A stretch of 13,575 nucleotides of DNA from assembly GCA_035591015.1 (NCBI GenBank), contig JAXIUW010113338.1, positions 1 to 13,575 on the forward strand, read 5' to 3'. The notes under the pieces are model-generated. The model worked only from the letters and a program-made list of their open reading frames with translations. It searched no databases and was not told where the DNA came from. The translations under genes and the position numbers were made by a program. How positions within the stretch are numbered: position 1 is the stretch's first letter; each line of letters opens with the position of its first letter. Shown here in pieces: positions 1 to 7,661 of this stretch. The stretch comes from Cephalothrix simula. Its lineage: Eukaryota; Nemertea; Palaeonemertea; Archinemertea; Cephalotrichidae.

Positions 1-160
1 GCGTCCTAAGATTTATATCACGCTTTTCCGAAGTTACCCTTACAAGAGCTAAAATGCTTCTGGTGTAAAACCAGAAGTACATTTAGGGTAATGATGGTTT
101 CATTTGCAATGTGTTTCAAAGAATACCTGTCTCAGACGGGGCAGTACTGTTATTATAACA

Positions 161-360
161 TTATTCGAACTTTAAGGCCTAAATAGAGTTCCCATCACTG
201 GCCACGACATGCGACAGCTACGAGTTACCAGAGCGCAGGAACCGTAACATTTTTATTCAATGCATAATATTGCAAAGCTTCGGCGCTCAGATGTATCATA
301 GTGTCGCACGTCGTCACTGGCGAAGGGAACTCTATATGGGGCTTTAGTTGTTTCAATATT
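161..360. repeat. Old palindromic MITE-like element
   Basis: The left arm (about 161-225) and the reverse complement of the right arm (about 285-360) align over most of their length, at roughly 70-75% by eye. The best block is ATAGAGTTCCC in both arms, followed by a shared ACGAC, one mismatch and TGCGACA. The centre (about 226-284) is AT-rich. Size, symmetry and lack of coding capacity fit a non-autonomous DNA transposon (MITE). I could not define target-site duplications, and both arms have diverged, so the copy is old. The superfamily is not known. Confidence 0.6.
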
Positions 361-365
361 CAGTT

Positions 366-841
366 AATGTTTGCCGTTTAACTCCACAGTTTAAAAAGAA
401 CGCTTTCTCTTTATCATCGTTATACTTTCTAAGAAGGATAAATTCTTGTTAGAGCTAAACAAATCATGTAAGAGAAATAAGTGAAAGACCCTAGAGATGG
501 TGAAAAGACAAACGATAGTCTTGCTATTTGATTTCAGCACGATAAGACGCCATCAGTCAATGCTGGCTTAATGAGATATAACGAACTATCTAGCAGGTGA
601 TCGTTCTCCCTGGAGTTGGCCACTGGCTATGAAGAAAGCGGTAGAGATCATTGGATTAGGAGCGAATATATGCTAAGGGACAATGATTGCTAATTTCCAG
701 CTAAGTGGTAGCCAATAAACAAGGCCGGTTAGTGAAGGCTGAGTAGTTAGAATGTCGGCCTTGGCATAATAGCATCTGCGAGATATCCTGTTGCTCAACC
801 TTACACTCGCTCTGGGGAATAAACTTTGGATTGGTGGTTGG
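366..841. other. Intergenic stretch, no gene seen
   Basis: No open frame or RNA gene could be supported. The stretch is moderately GC-richer than most of the window. It holds a short perfect inverted repeat, CAAGGCCG (720-727) against CGGCCTTG (756-763), and a weak one, TTGCTCAACC (792-801) against GGTTGGCAA (837-845). These could be the worn edge of the SINE that follows, or chance. Confidence 0.4.
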
Positions 842-857
842 CAAATGTCTGCCTGGA

Positions 858-868
858 TGGCCGAGAGG
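858..868 (+). promoter_or_regulatory. Pol III A box of the SINE
   Basis: TGGCCGAGAGG differs from the tRNA A-box consensus TGGCNNAGTGG at one position. With the B box 62 bases downstream it forms an internal type 2 RNA polymerase III promoter. Confidence 0.65.
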
Positions 869-929
869 TTAAAGGAGCTGAACTAGACATAGGTCATGAC
901 GCCATAAAATCCATCGTCATGGCTTGCGT

Positions 930-940
930 GAGTTCGAGTC
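930..940 (+). promoter_or_regulatory. Pol III B box of the SINE
   Basis: GAGTTCGAGTC matches most of the B-box consensus GGTTCGANNCC. It sits in a T-arm-like hairpin whose stem is GTGAG paired with CTTAC. Confidence 0.65.
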
Positions 941-1209
941 TTACCGTCGGCAGATCGCGAGAGGCAGATGCTGGGTGACTCGGTCGGCGTTAAAAAAGTG
1001 GAGCGGGGACTAGGAACTGCGAAAGCGCCCGAAGAGCTCAGTGCACTTCATATGGGCTTGCAGTGGCCCCCTTCCCTCTGGGATAAAAACCCCCGACTCT
1101 AGCGGTATATAGAAAATAGCGAAAGTCGATGACATTTCATTCAAATCGCAAGCGGGTCTAAAAACCTCCTTAGGTCCAAAGATGCCAGCCTCACCCTGTT
1201 ATAACATAT

Positions 1210-1351
1210 TGCCTCAGTATCTTATCAGTAACTAAACTGGTCATACTATATATACCCCCATATAATGGTATCCTGATATGACCAAGCGTGGCTCAACCAT
1301 TCGTAAATTTAATAAATGTATGATCTAATTTCGCTGTTATTAACTGAGGCA
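1210..1351. repeat. Nested short inverted repeats
   Basis: The outer pair TGCCTCAGT (1210-1218) and ACTGAGGCA (1343-1351) is perfect over 9 bases. Inside it, TGGTCATA (1238-1245) pairs perfectly with TATGACCA (1277-1284). The nesting suggests a small worn TIR element of about 140 bp, but the arms do not extend further and chance cannot be excluded. Confidence 0.35.
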
Positions 1352-1499
1352 GGACCTGATCATGAATCTTTCGCCAACCCTACGCAATGTATGCAACCCG
1401 GAAAGGTATCCCTTAGGGGCTGAAACTTAAGCTCCCCCGATACTGTTGTTCATATTCCGTACTGTAGGAGGGAACACACAAGTTGATAGTTTGCTTGGT

Positions 1500-1571
1500 C
1501 TCAAACACCCTGTTTCAACGGGTCTGCACCATGTATCCGAAATACCCCGACTGAAGCAGGGTGGGTCTGAA
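1500..1571. repeat. Imperfect inverted repeat
   Basis: The core is CACCCTGTTTCA (1506-1517) against TGAAGCAGGGTG (1552-1563), 11 of 12 pairing. Weaker pairing continues on both sides, with TCAAAC on the left against GTCTGA on the right. The loop is about 34 bases. Confidence 0.4.
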
Positions 1572-2084
1572 ACGTCTTCTAAATAAGAAAAAAAGCAATG
1601 AATTTTTATGCTAATCTTGCTCTCGAATTCCTGCACAGCTTTTAATAAAAGTTAAATCAACTTTGATAAACTAAACCAATTTCGACTATTGACATTTTTG
1701 TAACTTGAGACGTAGCAAATTTATCATCGAGAGATGATCAGAGTTCAATCGATTTAAACAGCTACATAAAATGGTACTTGACAACTCAACTCGTTTATTT
1801 CTTCAGTGAGACTCGATGCTAAAAAATCAACTAATTTGCACCGAAGAACACCAATTTCAGCAATTGAAGAGAGAGTAATGAGATGCAGAAGATAAGCATG
1901 TGATCCATCAATAAGCAGAACACACCTACATGTATTATATAGGTAAGCTCTTGTCAGGGGCTATTCGGGAGTTCGAAAAAAGGACAAAATGGGTCGGAAG
2001 CTTGGAGTGGCCGGTAAAAAAGAGAAACTTCCGGATGGATAGGGAGCTCGAGTCGGGAGCCGATTACTAGTCCACCTGATTCAC

Positions 2085-2190
2085 TTTTCGGGGTTAAGCT
2101 CAGTTTGTAGAGAGACAGAGTCATGCACGATCGAAAGAGAGCGCACTCGAGACCGGTTAGAGCCCCCGGAGCTCAGTGCTCCAAACTGAG
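2085..2190 (+). repeat. Degraded tRNA-like (SINE head) segment
   Basis: TTAAGCTCAGTTTGTAGAG (2094-2112) closely resembles the D-arm and A box of many tRNAs (TTAGCTCAGTTGGTAGAG). CACTCGAGACC (2144-2154) matches 8 of 11 B-box positions. CGGGG (2089-2093) can pair with CCCCG (2164-2168) as a remnant acceptor stem. The anticodon arm is not credible, so this is not a functional tRNA. It may be the head of a second SINE type, unrelated to the one at 842-1112. CTCAGTTTG (2099-2107) is also inverted as CAAACTGAG (2182-2190). Confidence 0.35.
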
Positions 2191-2480
2191 TGGAATTAAA
2201 GTAGTAGAGCTCCCGTGTGGATGAGATACATGCATTTCGTCTTATTTGTATAGCATAACATACACTGAGTAAGGACATTAATCCCTGGAGGGAATATTGC
2301 TCCTTGGGCTTTTTCGGTCAGATTCGAGACAATTTGAGAAGTACACAGCCGGGATCGGCATCCCTGTCGGGCTATACATGGACAAGTTCGAGCTCACCGC
2401 GATATCGCCATGCGTTTGCCTAAAACCCATTGGCACGGGAATATCCCTGCGCGTTTACCAAGAACACATTCTTTCCACCG

Positions 2481-2587
2481 GTGGCCACTGGTGATTTTGT
2501 GAGTTTCGATTATGATGTCAAAACCAAACATTAAGTTTGAACTACAATGACGTCATAATCTAAACTTACAAAATCACCAGTGGCCAC
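2481..2587. repeat. 40-bp inverted repeat, 27-bp loop
   Basis: The arms 2481-2520 and 2548-2587 are reverse complements at 37 of 40 positions without gaps. The outer end of each arm is the 8-bp palindrome GTGGCCAC, and the inner ends are TGATGTCA and TGACGTCA. The loop contains a further CAAAC (2525-2529) / GTTTG (2535-2539) pairing. As single-stranded nucleic acid this would form a strong hairpin. It lies in the centre of the fold-back element. Confidence 0.85.
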
Positions 2588-2617
2588 TCGTAATTTCAGA
2601 GAGCGTTTAGGCAAAAG

Positions 2618-2910
2618 CACGGGGATTCCCCGTGAGTTTGGTTATGATGCCATAATTTAAACTCGCAGTAAACTCACGGGGATATCCCCGTGTTAATCGG
2701 ATAGGAGCAAAAGTACAGGGATGTCGTGGGGATATCCCCGTGCTAATGGTTAGAACAAACGCACGGGGATATCGCGGGAATGTCCCCGTGCTAATGGGGT
2801 AGAGCAAACTCACGGGGATATCGCGGGGATATCCCCGTGCTAATGGGGTTAGAGCAAACTTACGGGGATATCGTGCTAATCGGGTTAGAGCAAACGCACG
2901 GGGATATCGC
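2618..2910. repeat. Tandem palindrome array, period about 49 bp
   Basis: After a 17-bp near-palindrome at 2618-2634 and a perfect 18-bp palindrome, CACGGGGATATCCCCGTG, at 2675-2692, units begin near 2714, 2762, 2811, 2861 and 2897. A full unit has a palindromic half (2811-2839: CACGGGGATATCG followed by CGGGGATATCCCCGTG) and a spacer resembling CTAATGGGGTTAGAGCAAAC. The unit at 2861 lacks about 14 bases of the palindromic half, giving a 36-bp spacing. Units differ by a few substitutions. The palindrome is centred on GATATC. Confidence 0.85.
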
Positions 2911-2978
2911 GGTGAGATCCAACCTGTGCATGCCTCTGTCGGGCGCCACACACGAATGAAAGGACCTTGGTAACTGAA

Positions 2979-4695
2979 CTAGAGATCAGAAGCTTCCTCG
3001 GTTGACCAGGGTTCAGCCACGAAATTCGCCTTGAATACGAAAGTCACCCACCACATTCCCAGCTCCTTCAGAGACAACCTGTAAATCTAAAGATACCGGT
3101 TTTCATACAGATTTCTCAAATGAGGTAAATCTAATAACAGTAATTATGCCCTGATGTCCTTATGCCGTCATCCAAATTATCGTTTAACAAACTGCATGAT
3201 GATTTTGCAGGACGGCTGCAAAGGTATCATATTTTTTAATGCCATACATTACAATTACTAGTACATGCAAATAATTCTGTCTTGCTCAATTTTGTGCAAT
3301 ATTGTATGATAAATCGTTCCCAGGAATTAATTGGAATTCTCAAATGCAAAATGATGGGTGCGTCAGACGACAATAGCATAAGGATGAATCAAATTAATCC
3401 CTAGCGAAATCTCAAGTCGTTAAGACAAAATGAGGATCGTTCAATAGATGCATAAAATCACACTAAACACACAGATATAAAAAATTAAGAAATAAATGAA
3501 GACATTTTCTAGGGAACGGTAAACTACTTCTATGTATATGATTCTAGTGAAAAGTAACCCACATGAATACTTGAGCAGAGCTTGGGTAGATATTAGATAC
3601 CATACCTGAGGCACGTTTTGTCTGAAACCTTGACATAGGGACTTTCATACTGGAAAGGAAAAGTAGAGCCCAGAAGAATTGAAGGGTGTCCAGTACATCC
3701 ATAAAATAACAAGGTATAAGTATAAGATTCGTTGTTACTGGTTGGTCTCTATTCAACTTTTCAATATCAGCAAGCCAACCATATTTACCATTACTTTTGA
3801 ACAGCCTTTTGAGCTTTTGCTACTGTTATTTGCTCGTTCGTAACCTTAATTACACTCTAGAGTAAGATTGGGTGATAGATGTCGAAACAAGCACCAGTTG
3901 ATCTGGTAACACATTCAACTCCAACTTGGTCAAACTAGACTAAGAAGACTTTTAAATTGCATCTTCTACATGTATATCACCGGTCTTCTTCTCATCACAA
4001 TTAATGAACCGTTGGCTAATTCCTTGACGGCATCGACATACTTTTTCTAAATTCTAAGGAATATTCTACTCATATTAAAGACTATATTGCAACGCCTTGT
4101 TTTGCTTTAACATGTGAAATACTAGTCATTTGTTTATAGTGCAGTGTATGTTTGTCATTTAAAATTTTAAAACAAAACCTGAAGATCAAAGAAAAATTGT
4201 TATCTTTCCTATCAGGCTATTGCCTGCCATTTAAGGTTATTGGTACAATCTTAGGATTGCATTTTACCCTGAGGCATAAGGATGTGAAATAGGAAGAGAT
4301 ATTCACCTGCCATCAAGTCAATTAAATTGATGCATTTTGCCAGTCATACGCAAATAGCCGAGACCAGATGAAATTCACCATACTGTAAAATGTAAATTGG
4401 ATGGAATTTTGCGAGGCAATGAATAACCCCATAACGCCTAGGAATAAGTAACATTTTCATACTTGTATAAACCCTCACCGGGATAACACCATTTTAAGCT
4501 TTATGATTGATACTCTGTTGTTCATGTCTACTTCATACATAGGGCTCCTTACACCGAAGTGAATAAATGACCGTCTATTAGAGCCGACCATACATACTAG
4601 CTCATAAATATATTAATGAGGTCGTGGGTCAGCAATTTAGCAATTTTAATTGCCCTGCCAAGTTAAGAACTCACATTGCAAGAGAAATCAGCCAT
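2979..4695 (-). other. Speculative four-exon gene model
   Basis: No protein family is recognised; this is a reading-frame and splice-site inference. A start codon in good context (ACC before ATGG) at 4693-4695, with an in-frame stop two codons upstream, opens a 21-base exon that ends at a strong donor (AAT then GTGAGT, 4675). Candidate exons follow at 4046-3981 (66 bases), 3649-3606 (44 bases, with a pyrimidine-rich acceptor TTTTCCTTTCCAG and donor CAG|GTATGG) and 3078-2979 (acceptor GATTTACAG, ending in TAG). All phases agree and the sum is 231 bases, 76 residues. Introns would be about 628, 331 and 527 bases. The third exon reads YESPYVKVSDKTCL and the last contains KELGMWWVTFVFKANF. Open frames this short are common by chance in unspliced DNA, the acceptor before exon 2 is weak, and other phases are possible. 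Confidence 0.18.
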
Positions 4696-4762
4696 GGTCT
4701 AGACTGGTCAAACCGAAAACAGCAAGACAGGCAACGCACTTACTGTGCTGTTTTTAGTTAGG

Positions 4763-4798
4763 GGGTCCTTAACGCATAACTGCGTGGAACAAGGACCC
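4763..4798. repeat. Nested perfect hairpin
   Basis: GGGTCCTT (4763-4770) pairs perfectly with AAGGACCC (4791-4798). Inside it, ACGCA (4772-4776) pairs with TGCGT (4781-4785) around a 4-base loop. A further pairing, AAAACAGCA against TGCTGTTTT, lies just upstream at about 4707-4754. The function is unknown. Candidates are a MITE end, a structured RNA piece or chance. Confidence 0.55.
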
Positions 4799-4799
4799 A

Positions 4800-5519
4800 A
4801 GGGCTACAAATACCCGTTGTTATAGTTAGTGTTAATAAATCAATTATTATTTAAAATGTGGAATGGTATGAAACCCGATTCAATTTGCTTGAATCTTGTT
4901 TTGTAGAAAATGATACGTGTGCAGTGTGCGGACCTTGAGGATAATCTGAAATACATTATAAAACGATTAGGAAAAGTTCATCAGACCTTATGCAAATGAA
5001 ATCCGTCTATTGATTAAATATAATATTCCAGTTAAGTTCCACACCCGATTGCTTGGTTTAGCAATTAAAATGATCTGTTATCTGCGGCCAAAAAAATTAG
5101 GGATCAATTACCAGGAAATCTTACTTGATCCCTATTAAACTTTGTCCAATTGACAAGAAGAAATTAGGGAAAGAATGAAAGAAGAATATTGTTTTTTTTT
5201 CTGACAAAAAATGCATCCTAGAATATTAAAAGAGCGGCTCGCTGCCTTCATTAGTTCATGATACTAATCAGCTAATATAACATTCAAACCCATTTCTAAT
5301 GTCAAAATAATTGGATAATTGTAAAGAAAGCTGTTGTTAAAATCCCATTATCATGTAAGATTTAAAACACTTAATGCAAGCATTTTGTTGTAGCTACTAC
5401 TAAAATGTCTAAGGTTGCTAAAACAACATACATGTAAGCTTTATGCTATGATAAAATACATAAGCTTCAAAAAGGCCATATTTCAATGAAGAGTAGCTGT
5501 TATTACGAGTTATGTTAAA
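4800..5519. other. AT-rich stretch, no gene supported
   Basis: An acceptor-like TTGTTTTGTAG ends at 4906 and is followed by a 29-codon open frame from ATG at 4910 to TGA at 4999. That is too short to count as evidence. A 10-bp perfect inverted repeat, TAGGGATCAA (5098-5107) and TTGATCCCTA (5125-5134), lies further along. The remainder is AT-rich sequence with a short T run near 5191-5200. Confidence 0.4.
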
Positions 5520-5845
5520 GTGGGGATATAGTTGGTAAAGTAGGGACAAGTACGGGTAGGTGTGGATAACGGTCTAGTAATGGACCTACGTGGTGGCTTA
5601 ATCAAAATTAGCCTGCCCCCGACGGATTTAATCAGTGTCGCGTAACACCAGAACGGATGATATAATCCGTTCGGGTAACACCCAAAACACCACCGTGGTG
5701 CTACTCAATGATCATAGTTCATTTGGGTACGATTCAGAGGTACGCTATCCACTGGTTATCATTTCCGGCCGCTGGCTTGCCTACAATGGTCGCTGCACAT
5801 CGTTACTTAATGGCGAAACCACTTCTGTATCATACGAATCTTAAG
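5520..5845. repeat. GC-richer patch with clustered palindromes, unidentified
   Basis: Base composition rises visibly above the flanks. GAACGGAT (5651-5658) pairs with ATCCGTTC (5665-5672), and this hairpin is flanked by direct repeats GTAACACC at 5642-5649 and 5675-5682. Next comes CACCACCGTGGTG (5688-5700), a 13-base odd palindrome. Two overlapping plus-strand open frames (5635-5844 and 5708-5896) run through the patch. Neither has a recognisable domain, and the two compete. A mobile-element relic is likelier than a gene, but the identity is open. Confidence 0.35.
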
Positions 5846-5896
5846 AAGCAAGGATATACATATCTTAAGTCAATCATTTCAATCAATCTGATATAA

Positions 5897-7555
5897 TTAG
5901 ATGGGTCGCTGTCCATGTAGTGGTCAACGAATTGTCAGTTAATCATTAACAAGTTCGGTTAGACCATTTTCATCAATGTTTACACATCGATCAGCAAACC
6001 AATTGTACATACCAAACGCAATGCCGCCTTCTAACGAAAATGACTGACCGAAAAGAGATCACCATATATACTTTTATCTGCAAGAACTTCATGGACTTCA
6101 TTTTCACTTTCTGCGACAGCTCTAATTTTACAAAATAAGCACATGTATATGATTAAATGAACCAATTGACCAATCAGAGCGCCGGTACACTAGACATCTA
6201 AATCGTCATAGTCTGTCAACCTCCTTGTGGACACTTCCCAAATCTTCATAGTTTGTCGGCTTCCGGAATTGCACAGCCTGTAATCCTCCTACCTTTATTT
6301 CCCATCGCATTCAACGCGTAGACCCTCTAATATATACAAAATAACTGATCAAAAATGAGACAAAAAGTGTTTATTCATCATATAAAATAATTAATACCCT
6401 CTGATTTTGTTCTATAGTGATTTAGTCATGTCGATAGTACTCCTCTAGAGAGCTGCTTTGTTCAAACATTCTGTAATAATATTGGTGAATATTACAAATG
6501 ACACCACATAGATTTGTCGCTTTCTTGCAGTTCTCAATTCTCATATGAAAGACATCTTATAAATGTGCCAAACATTGGGTCTTTTTGTAATTTGAAATAC
6601 ATTTTGTTTAAAGTTCAAACCGTGTAGGCTTACCTTACCATTTATTTCGTGGTGACTTGTGGTGTAGGGTCATACCATTTCTCGACGCTTTACATGTACC
6701 TCAACTAATTAAGGTAGGTGTATAAGCCATAAAGAAGCACCCCCAAAAGTCATATATGAAAATTGCTCAAACAGAGGATAACGCTAATACCAAAGGTTGA
6801 TTTTTACAACTGATCATTATCATGCAAGGGTGTTTTAATTAGTGCATTTAAACAAATTCTTCGTATCAGAAAAACTCAGTCTGCCATAAAGTAATTAGTT
6901 AAATGTATTTCTATTAAAAATACACATATTTTAGCACCCAAGTGCCCGACGAAAACCTTTATTAAATGCATATGCGGCAATTAAGCAATTCAGTTATTTT
7001 AGACTTGCATTTTGCATACTATAGATGATGGTCTAAATGCACAAGACAAAAATGTTTGCAAATATTGATTTTCATTTTTGCTGATATTAAGCAATTTTTC
7101 GTATCTATTTTGGGTTGTTTCAAATTTTTATGTTTATGCACTAAGCATAAAAGTCATCTTCTGTATAGTTCATTATTAACGTCCAAATACAAATTATCTA
7201 TAGATGGTATTCACCACTATTGTCTGGGCGTATCTTCAATTATCAACATCATTATCACGAACAATCAATGGGATAATATAGCAATCTTGCAACAAATGAT
7301 TGTAACTTATTGTTAAAGTGATGACATTTAATTTATATTCATATGCGTAGGATTTAATCTTTAATGGAAGAGTGGTAGGTGATCAAGGTTACAGTGATTT
7401 ACACCAGGGGCTGTAGGACACGATTGGGTTAGACATCAACGCCCGAAACGGTAAATTATTCTTGAACAATATGAATTTGATAATTATCGATCGGGACCGC
7501 CAAAATAGGAACATTTAATACCCGCTAAGTTTTAAGTTTTTAACTCAGCGGTCAA
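5897..7555. other. AT-rich stretch, no firm gene
   Basis: One minus-strand exon-like segment is noted separately at 6190-6277. An 86-codon plus-strand open frame at 7056-7316 is AT-driven and hydrophobic, with no domain, so it is not called. Nothing else with structure was found. Confidence 0.4.
6190..6277 (-). other. Possible last exon or exon relic with YxxL motifs
   Basis: On the minus strand, an AG acceptor-like site (GGATTACAG) precedes a 23-codon open frame (6277-6206) that contains NYEDLGS and ends at TGA. A diverged duplicate of the same DNA follows directly; in another frame it would read DYDDLDV and end with TAG at 6190-6192. Two YxxL motifs about eight residues apart would resemble an ITAM or phosphotyrosine tail of a membrane receptor. 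One extra base between them breaks the frame. The acceptor lacks a pyrimidine tract. This may be coincidence or a pseudogene exon. Confidence 0.15.
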
Positions 7556-7661
7556 TAACTTGCCGTAAGTTTAAGGTACTGCACAACATAGTCACAGCGG
7601 CATAAATAATACGTCATGGCTTGCCTGAGCGTGTATGAACCTTACCATTGGTAGATCTCAT
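7556..7661 (+). mobile_element. SINE copy 2, 5' part
   Basis: This aligns with the head of the SINE at 842-1112. Shared blocks include CGTCATGGCTTGC (7612-7624), followed by a worn B-box region and TTACC (7642-7646), then GTAGATC (7651-7657) against CAGATC. The A-box region is decayed (TTGCCGTAAG against TGGCCGAGAG). The copy is interrupted at about 7662 by a TIR element and resumes at 8330. Confidence 0.65.

Larger units (their letters stand above)
842..1112 (+). mobile_element. tRNA-derived SINE, copy 1
   Basis: The head looks like a class II (Leu/Ser-type) tRNA. The A box is TGGCCGAGAGG at 858-868 and the B box is GAGTTCGAGTC at 930-940. Between them, CATGAC (895-900) pairs with GTCATG (916-921) like a long variable arm. 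The acceptor ends pair poorly, so this is not a working tRNA gene. A tRNA-unrelated tail follows, with the blocks GCTGGGTGACTCGGTCGGCG (970-989), GGGATAAAA (1080-1088) and CGACTCTAGCGG (1094-1105). Head and tail both recur at 7556-7661 and 8330-8400, which shows this is a dispersed repeat. The family name is unknown to me. The outer limits are approximate. Confidence 0.72.
1113..2084. other. Intergenic stretch with small inverted repeats
   Basis: No gene is supported. A 69-codon open frame on the minus strand at 1427-1636 overlaps an inverted repeat and has no recognisable domain, so I do not call it. Besides the two inverted repeats listed separately, CGGAAG (1995-2000) pairs with CTTCCG (2028-2033). 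Confidence 0.4.
2355..2946. mobile_element. Fold-back element with palindromic subterminal repeats
   Basis: The left flank (about 2355-2470) is an inverted, diverged copy of the right end (about 2830-2946). Shared blocks, read inward from each end, include CTCACCGCGATATC, then GCGTTTGC, then a copy of the ATTAGCACGGG region. The centre is a strong 40-bp inverted repeat (2481-2587) and the right half is a tandem array of palindromes (2618-2910). GC content jumps relative to the AT-rich flanks. No protein is plausibly encoded: long open frames here merely translate the repeats. This fits a non-autonomous fold-back or MITE-like DNA transposon. Precise ends, target-site duplications and superfamily are not resolved. 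Confidence 0.6.

Noticed and set aside
852-953. Functional tRNA-Leu or tRNA-Ser gene
   Set aside because: The acceptor stem pairs poorly and a related degraded copy exists elsewhere, so it is a SINE head.
2297-2494. 65-codon plus-strand open frame
   Set aside because: It runs across the left arm of the fold-back element and into the 40-bp inverted repeat; no domain.
2618-2910. CRISPR array
   Set aside because: The repeats are palindromic, the spacers are themselves repeated and not unique, and the context is eukaryotic with no cas genes.
2607-2951. 114-codon minus-strand open frame with repeated YPR and FAL motifs
   Set aside because: It is the translation of the palindromic tandem array; the protein repeat follows the DNA repeat and the frame ends with it.
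4910-4999. 29-residue plus-strand frame after an acceptor-like TTTTGTAG
   Set aside because: Thirty open codons are expected often by chance, and no donor or partner exon was found.
7056-7316. 86-codon hydrophobic open frame
   Set aside because: AT-driven composition gives many Ile, Leu and Phe codons; no domain, signal peptide or splice context.
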